A stretch of 64,000 bases of DNA. Source: Cardiocondyla obscurior. Its lineage: Eukaryota > Arthropoda > Insecta > Hymenoptera > Formicidae. Numbering within the stretch: position 1 is the stretch's first letter; the number at the start of each line of letters is the position of its first letter. The stretch spans positions 3,844,001 to 3,908,000 of the forward strand of contig NC_091867.1 of NCBI RefSeq assembly GCF_019399895.1. Direction: 5' to 3'. Both the position numbers and the translations under genes were made by a program. Below the pieces are notes generated by a model. That model ran no database searches and had not been told where the DNA came from. It saw only the letters and a list, made by a program, of their open reading frames with translations. This document shows, in pieces, positions 39,018 to 51,772 of the stretch.

Positions 39018-42000
39018 GACAGAATGGCGAACTGGTGCGCGCTCCGCAAAACTTTGAAAACCCTTCACGCGCGCGTCTAACCGACGCGACGATCGTTTAG
39101 ATAATCAACCGGAAGGGACTCTCGAATGTTCTCGCGTCAAATACATCCCGGTGTTCGACGTACGCTCGTGACACTATTGGCCGAACGGTTAACGTAATAT
39201 GCAATTTTACATTTGCGGGACATATAAGCAATTTTGGATATTGAGTGGTCATATTGCATTTCTCGCTCTGCAGCTTTGCGAACGCGTGCGTGGCACTGGT
39301 CGATTCTCGGATAGACATCCAGATATTTGCATTGAGTCCGAAAACGTAATAACGCATTTCATTAAATCACGTATGTAGATCGTTAGCCATTATTAATCGC
39401 CTACAGCGCTGTTTGACACTCTATCTCGGTTTCTCTTGTAATCAAATACGCGGTGCTGTTAGATATTCATTATTGCACTGTCAAACTGTGTCAGCAGCTA
39501 AATTGTTAGTTACTTTAGAAATCGCTTAACAAATGTCAAATCTCATAATGCCGCGAATGTAACAGCGAGATAATTATTTTCGTAGAAAGGCGTTTTTATT
39601 TTCTAATCACTTATATCGTACCAGATCAAAGTATGATCGGGCAATTGCGACGATTGATGGAAACGATGATTTGCGTAACGCAGTAATTTCGAATGTATAT
39701 ACGCGTGTATTCGCGTATGTCGTATTTGAATGAAAAAGCTTGGCTACGCAATAAGCACAAGGCAACATCATTTTCAGCAAATCAAGGAATTTCCTCGTTA
39801 GGATAATTTTACCTCCGGCATGTTTATTTTGCCGATGAGAAGTCGCATCTACGTAAAACGAGAGTGATATTTACGGCGGGCGAGCCCGCCGGTACGTAAT
39901 CCTAAAACGAGCTCTATGATCAAGCGCGACAGTATAGGAGGAAAAGGAGTTTGTAAGAGGAGATACGTATCCAGTTCGTAATTTGTATGTAGTCCGTAAT
40001 TTGACTGTTGAGTCAAGAGCAATGGTCAAATATAGCATTACTAAGATTTTATTTAACACGGTTATAATTTTATGCTGAATAATATGCGCATATTTATTAT
40101 TTGTTTTAAATAAATTTTACATGAATATTTAACATTATTATGGCCATTTAATAATTTGAGGAATTAAAATTTCTATAAGCCTTCCATTTATTTTTCGTGA
40201 CACGCGCTAGTATGATGAAGCATTGACTCACACTACTTCGTTTTGCATCACGTAGCGGTATTTACTTTATAGGGCTCTATAGGACATTAATCGATCGATG
40301 AGCGACATTAATGCTACTGAATATTGATGCTGAGCAAATATTTTAAATAGACATTGCTTTTGCACAAATAATTGAGGTATCAGCGCGCTATAATTACACG
40401 GGCCGCGTGACGGCGGTGTTAAAGACGGGACAACAGGTACCATTATTGCGTGATAGGAGATTAGGAAGTAAGGGAAGGATTTCTACGAAAATTTATTGGT
40501 AATGTATACATTGTACATATGTACTGGCGCGGCATGCTGGACTGTGCAGGACTTAGAACGGGAATATTCAGTCAGGCACACAAGCTCGCGTATTTTAGTA
40601 CTTATGGTCATGTAGGTCTACTTTACATACCTCTTAAATCGTGGTTCTATGTTATGCGAATATTACTGAATCTCTAATCACGTCATATTAACGTGATTTT
40701 AATCACACCGTTATTTATATTCTTAATAGAACACAATATTAAGAAAAAAAAATTAATTGCCTGTCTATCTTAATTGAGGACATAATTAATAAAATAAAAA
40801 TTAAAAAAAGATATATATTTTAATAATATTAATAAGTTAATACTTTTATTCATAAAAAAAAATTTTATGTACAAGACACTCCTTTGTAGAAATATCATGT
40901 CGCTTCCATTTTCAAATTTTTGTAACACAAGGTTTCTTGGCGAAGATATATAAATCTTAAGAATAACATTTGGAGTATTAATCGCAAACTTATGTAAAAT
41001 ATACTTTGTAATGCAAAGTAATTTTGTTAATGCAAATTTACTTTGTCTACAAACGCGTTAGCGACCCTTCTCAACCGTCGGCAGTAGGTTCATCGAGACA
41101 AGATTTATTAGAATTTATCAGAATATTCCCGCGCCGCGAACCGTTGCGCAATTGGCGCGACAGGAATTCGATCCGCTGCATTTTAATGAACCATTTGTCG
41201 GCAATAGAGTGATTTAAATGGATTGACTGTCTGTAACGTAATTATTCAAGCGATCGCTCGAAGAGAGCGCCTTCCCACCCCCTCATAATTTGACGTTCAA
41301 AACGATTCCCAGACATGTGAATTTCGATTGTGCGATCCGACATCTTCAAATTATTCATTCCTTCTGATAGCTACGACGCTCGCTAGTGTGTAAGTTTCTG
41401 ACGTGATGGAATAAGTGGAAACGGTAGACCGTTGCTTTCTTTTCCGACGAAACTTTCGCATTACCTTCTAATGATTGTTGTTTTAACCCATTTTCCGGGC
41501 CCGTTACGAGAACTCCAGATATCTAATCCCGTACGTTAGCGTCTTAGAGTTTCCAACTCTCACATATATGCCGTTACACTCGAATAAGGATTCCATTATA
41601 TAATCTGTGTTCTTACCGAAAACTCTTAATAAAGAAGTAACATTATAGCAACGCAGAGAAAGAAAATTGACCGATAGTATCCAATAAATTCTATTAAAAT
41701 TTTTTTTTTTTTTGCTAATATTTTAAATACGCAAGAGATTAGGTCATTTAAAAACTTGAAAGCTACGAAATTGTTGAGAATGATTTAAGATTGATTTCCT
41801 CATTCTCGAGCTATAATGACTTGGCTGTTTTCGAATTCTAAACTAATCCTTCTATCTCGCATATACCATACGATTACTTCGCGAAGCTGAAACTTCCATC
41901 TGACCATTAAAAATTTATCCATGGCTTAACCTCATCTTCTGAAATCCTTGAGAATACATCGGGTAGCTAAGAGTCCGTGGTATGTAGTAACTTGAAAATG

Positions 42001-43597
42001 CTCGGGGGCCAGATGGAGAGCTCGAGCGCGGTTAGAAGGTCTCGAGCCTTAGCTGGAAAAGCAGTCGGCTTTTAGTTCTCGTTACCGCCCCCATTAATAC
42101 TAAGAACACTCTTTGCTGTGATATCTTCGAATTTGTTTTATTCATTTCGGTCATGACACTTTCCCGGCCAGTGGCCGTCCGCGGGGCATAACGATGCGGT
42201 ACAGTGATCTGTAAATATTTGACATAAATATAAATCGATGATACGATTCCACGTGATGCAACCTCGAGATTTACGCTGTGTCGACTCATAAATGACAGTA
42301 ACGCGCGCGTTGCTTTTTGATCGATTACGCGATGCATCGATTTTAGAATTTATCGGGGGAGGGGAGGGAAAGGGGGAGGCGAAATATGGAACAATAGACA
42401 TGTATGAATCAATGTATCAATATCCATATATTGAATAACGTATAAATGTATATTTGATTAACGCGAATGAAACGGCCCAATAAACAGATAGGTGTGCACT
42501 CGCGTAATAATCCCGTACACTGCCATTGTATTTATTTCGCCGTACCAAATTACCAATTTATATAATCTCTTGGGGATAATACACGTAGCGCCGTGATACG
42601 GTGTCGTCGTTTACGCGAGATTTCTACGCACACATACGTGACATTTCGGAGGACAACATTTTCCGGAAGGTAGTAAAGCGTGATATGAACTGTTGCTGGT
42701 GTAATGAGCTGGCAATATAATGTCTAGGTCGGCTTGGTCCGGGCTCGCCTGGAGACAGGATCCCCAACGGCCGGACATCAATATATTGATGACTGTGCGG
42801 ACGGAGATTAAGAGCCGCCATCCATATCGGCACGCTTCGGCCCTCTTGTAACGTGACACATCGGATACCATTAATAAAGAGACGATACTTTCTTTTGCGT
42901 CTGACTAAAAGCTGTAATAGGTATTTTAATCCGAGCTAAGAAGGCATGGGAAAAAGAGATCTCTGTCCATTATATCATATAGAGATGATAACGTCGTAAC
43001 ATATGTATTTTTGTTAGAGAAATTTTTGCGTCCGGACTTTAATCGCGGTTATTGAACTGTTAATCATTCTTTTTTTTTTTTTTCTTTTTTTTTCGTCGTT
43101 AGTAATGATGACAAATACTTCCTAGCAGATAAAAAATAGATTAATAAACGAGATTTCGAAACGACGTAACCACGCAATCATTCTTTTCAAGCGGAAAATA
43201 CATTTGAGATCGCAATCGTCGCGGAAAACTGCGTAATATCGTTTCACAATAAAATGCGTATCAAGTGGTAACCGAGAGAATGGTATGCGGAAACGGAATG
43301 GGACAAGCACGAGAGCTGCGGGCTAGTAAAGGCGAGTCATTACGTTGTCGGTACATCGACTCTTTCGATACATTTCGAGTGCGGTTACGTGACACTGCGC
43401 TGTGCCCACCGAGTCGAGTGGTAGATGGGCTCGAGAGAGAACGGGTCAGGCGCAGATCGAGGGCGGAGGAAATGGGAGAATAGGGATGAAAATGGGGTTG
43501 GACGACGTGGGATCAGCGCGGAGAGGCAACGCGGTAATCGGCAGCAAGTGAATTGGAACAAATGCAGACAGACGTGAGGTGGACTGTTGGGCTCGCC

Positions 43598-43632
43598 CTC
43601 CCCCTCTCTCTCTTTCTCTTTCTCTCTCTCTC
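43598..43632. repeat. (CT)n microsatellite
   Basis: About 35 bases of CT/CTTT repeats, giving an Arg/Glu-repeat shadow frame on the minus strand. Confidence 0.9.
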
Positions 43633-45210
43633 GCTTGATACCGCAACCAAGAAATATAGTATAAACCGGACTATCGCTATTAATTGAGTTCGTCCCTATC
43701 GTCGATGCGCGCAACGTCCCCTACTTTGTTCAGCCTCAAGACGAATCGATGAAACGTGGGAATAGAGAAGCGACGAGGGAGATGATGAAGTAGATATTAG
43801 GGGAGCAGATAACGGAATACCATATGAGACAACTTATCTCGACTTATTGCATTATTTTTTTCCAACCCAGTTCGTTGTTTTGCCATTAAAATTGTAACAT
43901 ATTTTCCCCCTCCTCCTCTTTACGCGCGCGAAGTACTTTCACATCGATGTAAAATTAAAGATATAAAACAGTTTTAACACGTAACTCGCGTAACTTGGTT
44001 TCCGCGTAATAATATACGTTTGTGAAAATTATTATTCGCGAGGCTTCATTTACTTTTCAAAGTACTCACACCCATTATATTAGGTATTATATTAGAAGGA
44101 GGTTGCCGGCGCGGCAATCTTGATTTTGGTCTTCGAACGTAATATCCGGCAGTGCTTGTAGACGACGCGAGGAAGTAAAACTAATTTCGTAAATCCTTTA
44201 ATCTACGCGTTTGGTGGAAAGCCGAGGCGAGATTAAGGGAAGCGGACTGAATGGGCGAGCTCCTGGGTGTTTGATGGAATATGATGAACGAGGCACGTAA
44301 AACTTGGTTATTGGTATACCAGATCAAATAGAGGAAAAAGAAGCAACTTTAGTCCGACGCGCCGCAATTAAAGCAGTTGCAAAAGTCACGACACGCAATC
44401 GGACTTAATAACAGGATAGTTGATAACGTTTCTTGCCATTAAACACGTTGTATGCATTTATTCGCAACATCTAGCTTCGAACTCTCGTTGTGGTACACAC
44501 ATGATCTCCGTTATACAGACGTTAAAATAATATTTTAAATTATTATTTTTTAATGGAATTTCACAATGTATACTGTATCTGTTATGAAATTAATTGTGTG
44601 ATTTAATAATATATTTTACGATTATATATAAATATTCTTAAAAAAAAAAAAATTTTGCTACAGTAAAACAAGGTACAAAGCGTGTAAAATATACATTAAA
44701 ATTACATCTCTCGATCGAAAAATCATTATAGCGAATAAATATAATATTGTGCTGTCACTGGATTCATCCATAAAAATAGGATCAACTGTAAATCAAAAGT
44801 AGATATCGATGAAAAAATCAACAACGAAACAGTGATTGTTGGCAGAATCACGTTTTTTCGATAGATTCGAACGATTGCAAATATACGCCAGTTTTGCTCT
44901 GTTGAATATAACAAACATAGAATTGTATCGCAGATTTGCAATACGCACTGAGTATAAATATAATGCGTATCAACAGTTTCTGTTTTCTTGTTAGTTTATT
45001 CGTTAGGGCATTCTATTTTATATTAAACGCAAGAGAAATTTAAAATTAACAAAAAAAAAGTTTTCTTTAATAGTAAATAACCATGTTAGATAAATATCTC
45101 TTTTTTTTTGAGATACAACCGTTAGCTTTTATTAAAATTTTTATACGGATAGAACTGCGTGTTATAACAAAAAGAAAGTTTAATCGTAAAAATAAATAAA
45201 TGGAACTCAC

Positions 45211-45453
45211 TTCCATATTGTTGCGCCAAAATAGAGGCGAAGACTTGACCGGGGCTACGAGCACCTCTTGCAACAGACGAGCTCGACACCGGGCCCACTG
45301 CGTGACGTGCGTTATCTTCATCATCGCTACTAGATTGAGCACTGGCTCCATAACCGCGCCGTTCTCTCCATTCTAGGGACCGTTGACGGCGCAGCCCACG
45401 GCCCCCATTTGCATGGCGGCCCAATGTGCCCTCGCTGTCCATCACTGCAGCAT
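45211..45453 (-). CDS. teneurin-like N-terminal intracellular domain, exon 1
   Basis: The acceptor is CTTGTTACAG (AG at 45454-45455), the donor GGAA followed by GTGAGT, and the length 243 nt. The likely start is the ATG at 45440-45442, giving MDSEGTLGRHANGG. The same frame is also open upstream to the acceptor (AAV before the Met), so an upstream coding exon in phase 1 cannot be excluded. Residues 17-31 (LRRQRSLEWRERRGY) and the acidic serine run at 37-43 (SSSDDED) resemble the start of vertebrate teneurins, which begin with an RSL-RRR segment followed by a Tyr/Ser run and acidic residues. Teneurins are type II membrane proteins, so this part faces the cytoplasm. The rest is Ser/Gly-rich with VFASILAQQYG at the end. 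Other disordered scaffold proteins remain possible. Confidence 0.75.
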
Positions 45454-48400
45454 CTGTAACAAGTGGTTAATAATTTAGAGTGATAGTATAACGCATATAT
45501 CGTTGAAAAAAAAAAAAAAGTACAACGTTATTACATTCCCTTGTAAATTGTATTATATGCATATAAAAAAAATCTCTTTCGCGGTATGCGATTTTTAAAA
45601 GATATTGAAATCACGTTCCACATTTGAATTAATTACAGCGTACAAGGGAAGATTACTAAGTTCTGCTTTTAATAACGTTTCTCCGCGTGTTAGAGAATAT
45701 CTTAAGATTTGTGTAAGAATGGCAAATGGCGGGGTCGAACATAACACGAAAATTGTTGCGTGGAATAACAATGATGCCATTACGTGGAGCGTCGATAGCA
45801 TGTCAATGTCGAACAACAGCGACTCATTAGGCATTCACGGCCGTTGCTCGGAATCATTCAGGGCCGAACGAAATCGAATTGCATACTCGACATTTGCTGA
45901 TATTCAATGCAGATAATTCTAGCTTGGCTGCTGACAGGTTTGTTTATATCTGAATTATAGAATGTATTAATATGCATTGTCAATCAAAATATACAAAGGA
46001 GTAATGCTTTTCTCTGGTTCCGATAATATTTTAAGTAACAAAATGCTGGGAAAGAAAATTTAAAAAACTTTTTACAAAACAAAATACGAAGTAATGACAT
46101 TACACGTATAATATGTTCCGTATATCTCAATTAATTATCAACTGTTCAAAGTGATCTGATTATATTTCTTAAATTTGTCTTCTGATTTCGATAACGTATT
46201 ATTGATAAAGATTTCTCATTATATTTCCTTGAACATTTTATATTTGCTACACAAGTTTCAATAGTAAGCAACTAAATTTCCGCAAAATTTTCTTGTTGAC
46301 CCTCCTTCGAGTACAGATTTCCGTAGACCGATAAGATCTCGAATGTGTATGGTGGCAAATAATTGAGTGGTGGATGCCTCTCGAAATTCCCATGGAGACG
46401 TCCTCGCTCGCCGTTGCTCTGCCTTGATTGCAGGGACCACTGATTGATGCTCGGAGGGAGAACCGAACAGTGATGTCTTAAGATCACTCACTGTTCCTTG
46501 GACTATGAAATTTCAGTTTAGGTCTGGTATCACAAATGGGATGGCCGTGTTACGTTTTCGGTCACGTATTCGAAGAACGGAATTAATGCTAATCTATTGT
46601 CGTCGCCGACACGGAAAGATAGCCCCATCGATCATATTTATACGATTAATGATACGTAATAATTGCGGACTTTTAAACGAGATATAAATGTGAATATGGC
46701 AAAAAACAATCTCATGGAGCGCACGCGATCCCGATTCAATAAAAGAAAATAAATACGGCCGTTTACCGATGGCTGTATCCGATAGAGTTGGTCAGGGAAT
46801 TTGCTCGGCAAATATTATATGAAAATTGAATGAGATGGAAGTAAATTAAATTCTACGTGGCAAGCACACACACAAGCTGCGTCAGATCGATTTTATAAAA
46901 GTACAATAATAGTGGTAATATATACGTCATAAATTTATAATTCATATTTGGTAAACAACGCTTTCACGCGCGTGTTTTTTAAAAATAATTTCGGCAATCG
47001 TCGTATTACTCGAATGCTGTAAATAGAGGGAACCGCGTTGCATAATGACAAGCTTTATCCAGCCATAATTCAAAATCGGAGCGGTAGGAGGGAGAGGGGG
47101 AATTAAACGGGACGGTTCATAACCGCGAGCATATCGGCGTGAATTCCCAGAAATTTGCAACCGTGAAATTTATGGGGAGACATCCCGCGGTGTCGAGCGT
47201 CGCGTTAATAAATCTCAATGCGTCGCAAAGCCGGCCGGGGGATAAACCGTACTTGGGAGATGCGCTCTTATGCATCGCCGTGCACCTCTCACAGCCACTT
47301 TTCTCACTTGCCTCAATAGTAGCTAACAGGTCGCATCCTCCACACACGAGGGCACTTTGCGATGTTTTGTTTCGTCGGCCCTTCGCATCCTCCTTCGTTC
47401 GCGTAAGTGCGTTGAGAATGTGGGCGACTTGTCAAACCGTAAGTGAATCGGAAACCTTCCGTGGTGCGAGTCGTGTTAACGAAGAACCCGCAAGCGTAGT
47501 CGAGTGCCTCTTCCCCGGGCAAAGCAAGAGGAACGTTAAGGGACGATCATCTGTCAGTCTTCGTGATTTCACGTTATTGACCGATATTTTTTTTTTTTTA
47601 TGACCTCGATTCTTAAAACAGCAATGAAACGATTTTGAATGACATCAAGTGATCCTTTATGTCAGCTTTATCATGTCAATTTGACATTTCCATCCTATGA
47701 TTCTCTTTATCTGCCTTAAGTACACATTTATTGTCGTATAACAAGTTTTATATTATTAATCGGCGTACTGTAGAAAAGCAAATTATAGATATTTAATAAC
47801 TTTATGAAATTCCACGGTTTACAAGAATAATGGTTTCGTCGTAACAAAAAAAAAAAAAAAAAAAAAGAATTCCAAGGCTGAAAAAATAGATAAAGTATAA
47901 AATAGTATAATGTTCTTGATATTACACATTGTACTGCCTCTTTCATAGTTGCGAACGGCATTCGTCGTTTTAATAGAAAATTTTTACAAGGGGTCATAAA
48001 CATAAAATATACTATACAGCCGTGGAGAACTCTTATTGCTATAACTTATAACACGCGGCTGATAATATAATGGGCCTGTACGATATAAAGTGCTTCGCGA
48101 AGAGGGCTGTCAGGGATTTGCTGACTTCGAGTATGGCTCTGCTATTATCACATACTGCTGTTTTTAACATAAAAATTTAATATAAATTTCTTTTGAAGAA
48201 AGAAAGCATGAACGGGGAATTTTTTTATTTTAAGGCACATGTTTTTATGATTAATTGCTATTCCGATAAAAAATTTATCTTAAATAAAATATTAATATTA
48301 AATATTAATAATCAAATTTATGTAGAAAAGTTTTGTACGATAAATGATAATGTTTGAAAGAAAGAGTGAAACGTAACGTAAAGTTTTTCTCTTATTGCGA

Positions 48401-50438
48401 GATGTCGTGTTTAATAAGATCGTTACATAGATGTTTCGGCGGGTTCTAATAAAACAAAGTTGGTGTTAAAAATCATAATCTTACGAGATAACGTGGTACA
48501 ATCTCGGGATATTCGCTGGTTACATCCGACGTCGGACACAGAACAAGCATTAGGGTGGACGTTTTTAATATTGAGACACGTCGCACGTGCTTATTATTGC
48601 CAGGAAACTGATTCTCACTTTGTGTAATAATAAGTCAACGCAAAAGTTTGTCACTATTTGTCAACGACAATGCCAAATTGTTCTTGTAAGAATAGCAAAA
48701 GTATGCAATAGTTGGCGCTGCACGGATCGTTTATCGTATTAAATAAACGAAAAATTTGTTCAACAGAGAAACGCGAGGCGTGCGCGTCGGATTTCATGCA
48801 TGCCACTCGCGGCGCACCGCGATATTCGTTATTCTGTAAATATAAATCAGTCTGCGCGTGTCGCAACCTCTTAGAAGGGGTTAAAAATCCTCAGCCACGT
48901 ATACGTATAACCCGCGCGAAAAGTCGTCTCGTAATACCCATGCTTGAGAATATAGTAGCACTCCGACTTTCAGGCCACGAATTCAGTCTTAGAGAAGGCA
49001 TACTATAAAAGGCTTTAAGAGTTTCCTCGTGTTCGTGCGAATTGAGTGGGATTTGCATACCACCGTCGCGGCGAGAATTTCACGAGAAATGTGGACCGGG
49101 TTTTTAAACGGCATCTAATGAAGGTAACATTAGACGACATTGTTCAACCGTGTCTGCCGCGGTCCGCCTTTTAGGAATGTAAGAAGGGCATCTGAATGCA
49201 TGAAACATAGACCGGCGGCCTGCGCAGCCAGATATGATTCGAGAAAGACTCTTGCATATTCATCGGGATGCGTGAAAACCTCTTTGCTCGTCAAGAAGGC
49301 ACGGCCTTAAATATTAGGTATCCTCGCCCAGTTACCCCGCCATGGACCGCTGCTGCTGCCTCGATATTATCGCGCCGGATAATTATATAGCTTTAATCTG
49401 CGTTACGTTTCCGAAGCGCCCGTGAGGCATTTGTCGACTTTGACGATAGAAATTTGAATACACATTAATTACAACACACGTGTTGGCGTGTTTATAATTT
49501 ACATAACGCATATACTGCACGCACGGGCATAAATTTACTTTGTGCTCGGCGTGTGCGTTTCCACGGCGCTTTGCCGTATGTAATCCAAGATGCACAGAAT
49601 TATATTAAATACAGTATTTTGAATAGATAATATTACCGGCGCGTTTAACGTAACGTTCTTCCATAATAAACGAAGAGATTATTAATTACTGGTAAATGAG
49701 AAATAAATAGATGTCCTTTTCAGTTATTAATTTCTGTTTAAATATTCTTATTTAAACGAGAAATAATTAACGCGATTTTCGTAAACTGCAAATTAAAAAG
49801 GCCTTTGAGGTATCCTTTTATTATACATTTTGTAAACAACCTCCTCTCTTTTTTAAGCTGACAACGCGATGTTATTTCTTCGCGATAATTACTGTGGTCG
49901 CATGGGAAAATTTGAGATTACGCGAAAATCCCAGCACTTGGCTAAATTTGATGTAAATGCGGCCGTCAATCATCCCCCTCGATCGAATAGATAGCGCGAT
50001 GAAGAAAATTGCACGGCAGCGGCAGCCTCCGCGGCATTTTGCGGTGCAGAATGTCAATTAAACGGCGTGGCCGATTAACCATAACCGAAACCTCGACAAA
50101 GGCCGGAGCGTGCACGGTTTCGCACTCCGGCGGGTTCATCACGCGATAATTTATATGGTAATTCTAGGGACGTAATAAGTCCCCCTCGGCAAACTCTGGC
50201 TGCCACTACACACGATCCTCCGATGCAGCCGCGGCGTCCTGCGTTGACCCCGGCGCGGCGTTCCATCGGGAGAGGATGGCCTGCCATGTACACATCATTA
50301 CTAAAAGCGGTCATCGATTCATCGGAGTTCGACCACCGGCCGTGCCCACCGACCGATCCGTCGTGGTAGCGCGTCGATGCATAGACAAGCTGACGTATAT
50401 TGTATATCTATATGTACGTACATGTGTGTAATGTGTAC

Positions 50439-50445
<7 letters not shown>

Positions 50446-50507
<62 letters not shown>

Positions 50508-50508
50508 T
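50446..50508. repeat. (AT)n microsatellite with one C interruption
   Basis: Alternating AT with a single C at 50493, flanked on both sides by TGTGTA/TATGTG-type sequence so that the whole region 50395-50540 is partly palindromic. Confidence 0.95.
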
Positions 50509-51038
50509 TTGTATATGTGTGTATGAGTATACATGCATGTATATTCTATGCACCGACGAGAACGTGTAGGCGTGTCTATTGTCAAATTTTCCCACTCGCG
50601 ATCGACCGTGCGGGATTTAATTAACACCATCTCGTTAACTTTTGTCGCGACCTATCGTGCCCACCCAGTGTTATCTCTCACGAAGATGAGCTTGCTTGCT
50701 CGATCAAGTGGATCGTTTATATCGATGAATTAACGACACACACTGCTCGTTCTTCAGAGCCCAGTCTACTTAAAATTTGCACGTTGACAAACATGAACTA
50801 TCATAGGTATATTTCAATTTTTTATACGTACTTGTAATTTAATTACTTTAATATTTTTTTCAAACAAAAAAATTTTTTACGCGGCGGATTAAAAGAAAAA
50901 AAAATTATTTTTCTACAAAAATTTAATTTATTCTTGCGTTTATTGGGTATTTAATTTATAAATTGAGGCTTACATCACGTTTTGCATCATGCTTTCTATA
51001 ATAATTTATTGATCAAGATAAATCTGCTTTTAGATGAC

Positions 51039-51150
51039 TTCTCTTCTCCCCCCTTCTTTCTCTCTCTCTCACTCTCTTTTTCTCTCATTCTCCCTGCTTT
51101 CTCGCCTCATACTCCTTGTCTTCCTGTCTCTTTCTCCCTTTCTTTGATAG
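51039..51150. repeat. polypyrimidine-rich low-complexity tract
   Basis: About 110 bases of mostly C and T, including CTCTCTCTCTC at about 51060-51071. It ends in TTTGATAG, which would pass as a plus-strand acceptor, but no exon is evident after it. Confidence 0.85.
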
Positions 51151-51716
51151 AAGAGCTTTAAATATATTTCAAAATCTGTCGCGCGATTGATGATGATTCA
51201 TGGAGACGAGATAGAAATTATTAAAAGCGGTGATAATCGATGAGGATGGATGGCATTATAACATTACAGCGAAGCAGTTTACTCATAAATTTTGTTTGCC
51301 CTGACAAAATCGAAAAACCGCGAGGCATCGCTAGGGCGTGAATATATTGGCACGAATGTGACTACAGCATCAGGGCAGTATTTATTTTCCCGGAAATTTT
51401 TAGCACGGTGAGCATATAAGTATCGAATAACCGTCACGTGTATGTGACACTCTTTTTGTAAACGAATTATAGATGTATCACCTTGAAAACTTTGATAAAA
51501 TTTGATCTATATAAAGGAATTTTTTTTTCTATCTCGGCAGTAGACAAGTATCGATCCATTAATAATTTAATATTTTATATTATGAGGAAAGATTTTTTTT
51601 TATGCTGGACTAAAAGATATAATTCTTATTGCAAATAAAAGGGAAAATGAAAAGTAATACTCGCGCCGCTCTAACAACGATGAAAGGTGAAAGAGATGCG
51701 TCCGGAATAAGAGATG

Positions 51717-51772
51717 AAAAAGAAAAAGAGAGAGAGAGGGAGAGAAAGAGAGAGAGAAAGAGAAGGAGGACT
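51717..51772. repeat. (GA)n / GAAA purine-rich microsatellite
   Basis: About 55 bases of AG-only sequence. Low complexity, giving a Ser/Leu/Phe shadow frame on the minus strand. Confidence 0.9.

Larger units (their letters stand above)
29112..45210 (-). other. 16-kb intron of the teneurin-like gene
   Basis: It lies between exon 1 and exon 2. It holds the minus-strand alternative first exon candidates at 33411-33567 and 32104-32419, the plus-strand candidate exon at 31085-31154, the CpG-dense patch at about 31.9-32.65 kb, and (AT)36 at 35.63 kb. AT-rich sequence fills 33.9-36.7 and 40.0-41.1 kb. Apart from these I see no exon with paired, in-phase splice borders. Confidence 0.55.

Noticed and set aside
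45605..45916. Plus-strand 103-codon frame next to exon 1.
   Set aside because: It begins at a non-ATG codon, has no paired splice sites and no recognised similarity.
46272..46487. Minus-strand 71-codon frame with natural-looking composition.
   Set aside because: The only upstream acceptor puts a TGA at the start of this frame, so it cannot be a spliced exon. No homology recognised.
47139..47603. 154-codon plus-strand ORF.
   Set aside because: No homology and no ATG-based gene structure. Only the shorter segment 47320-47402 has splice-like borders and is reported separately.
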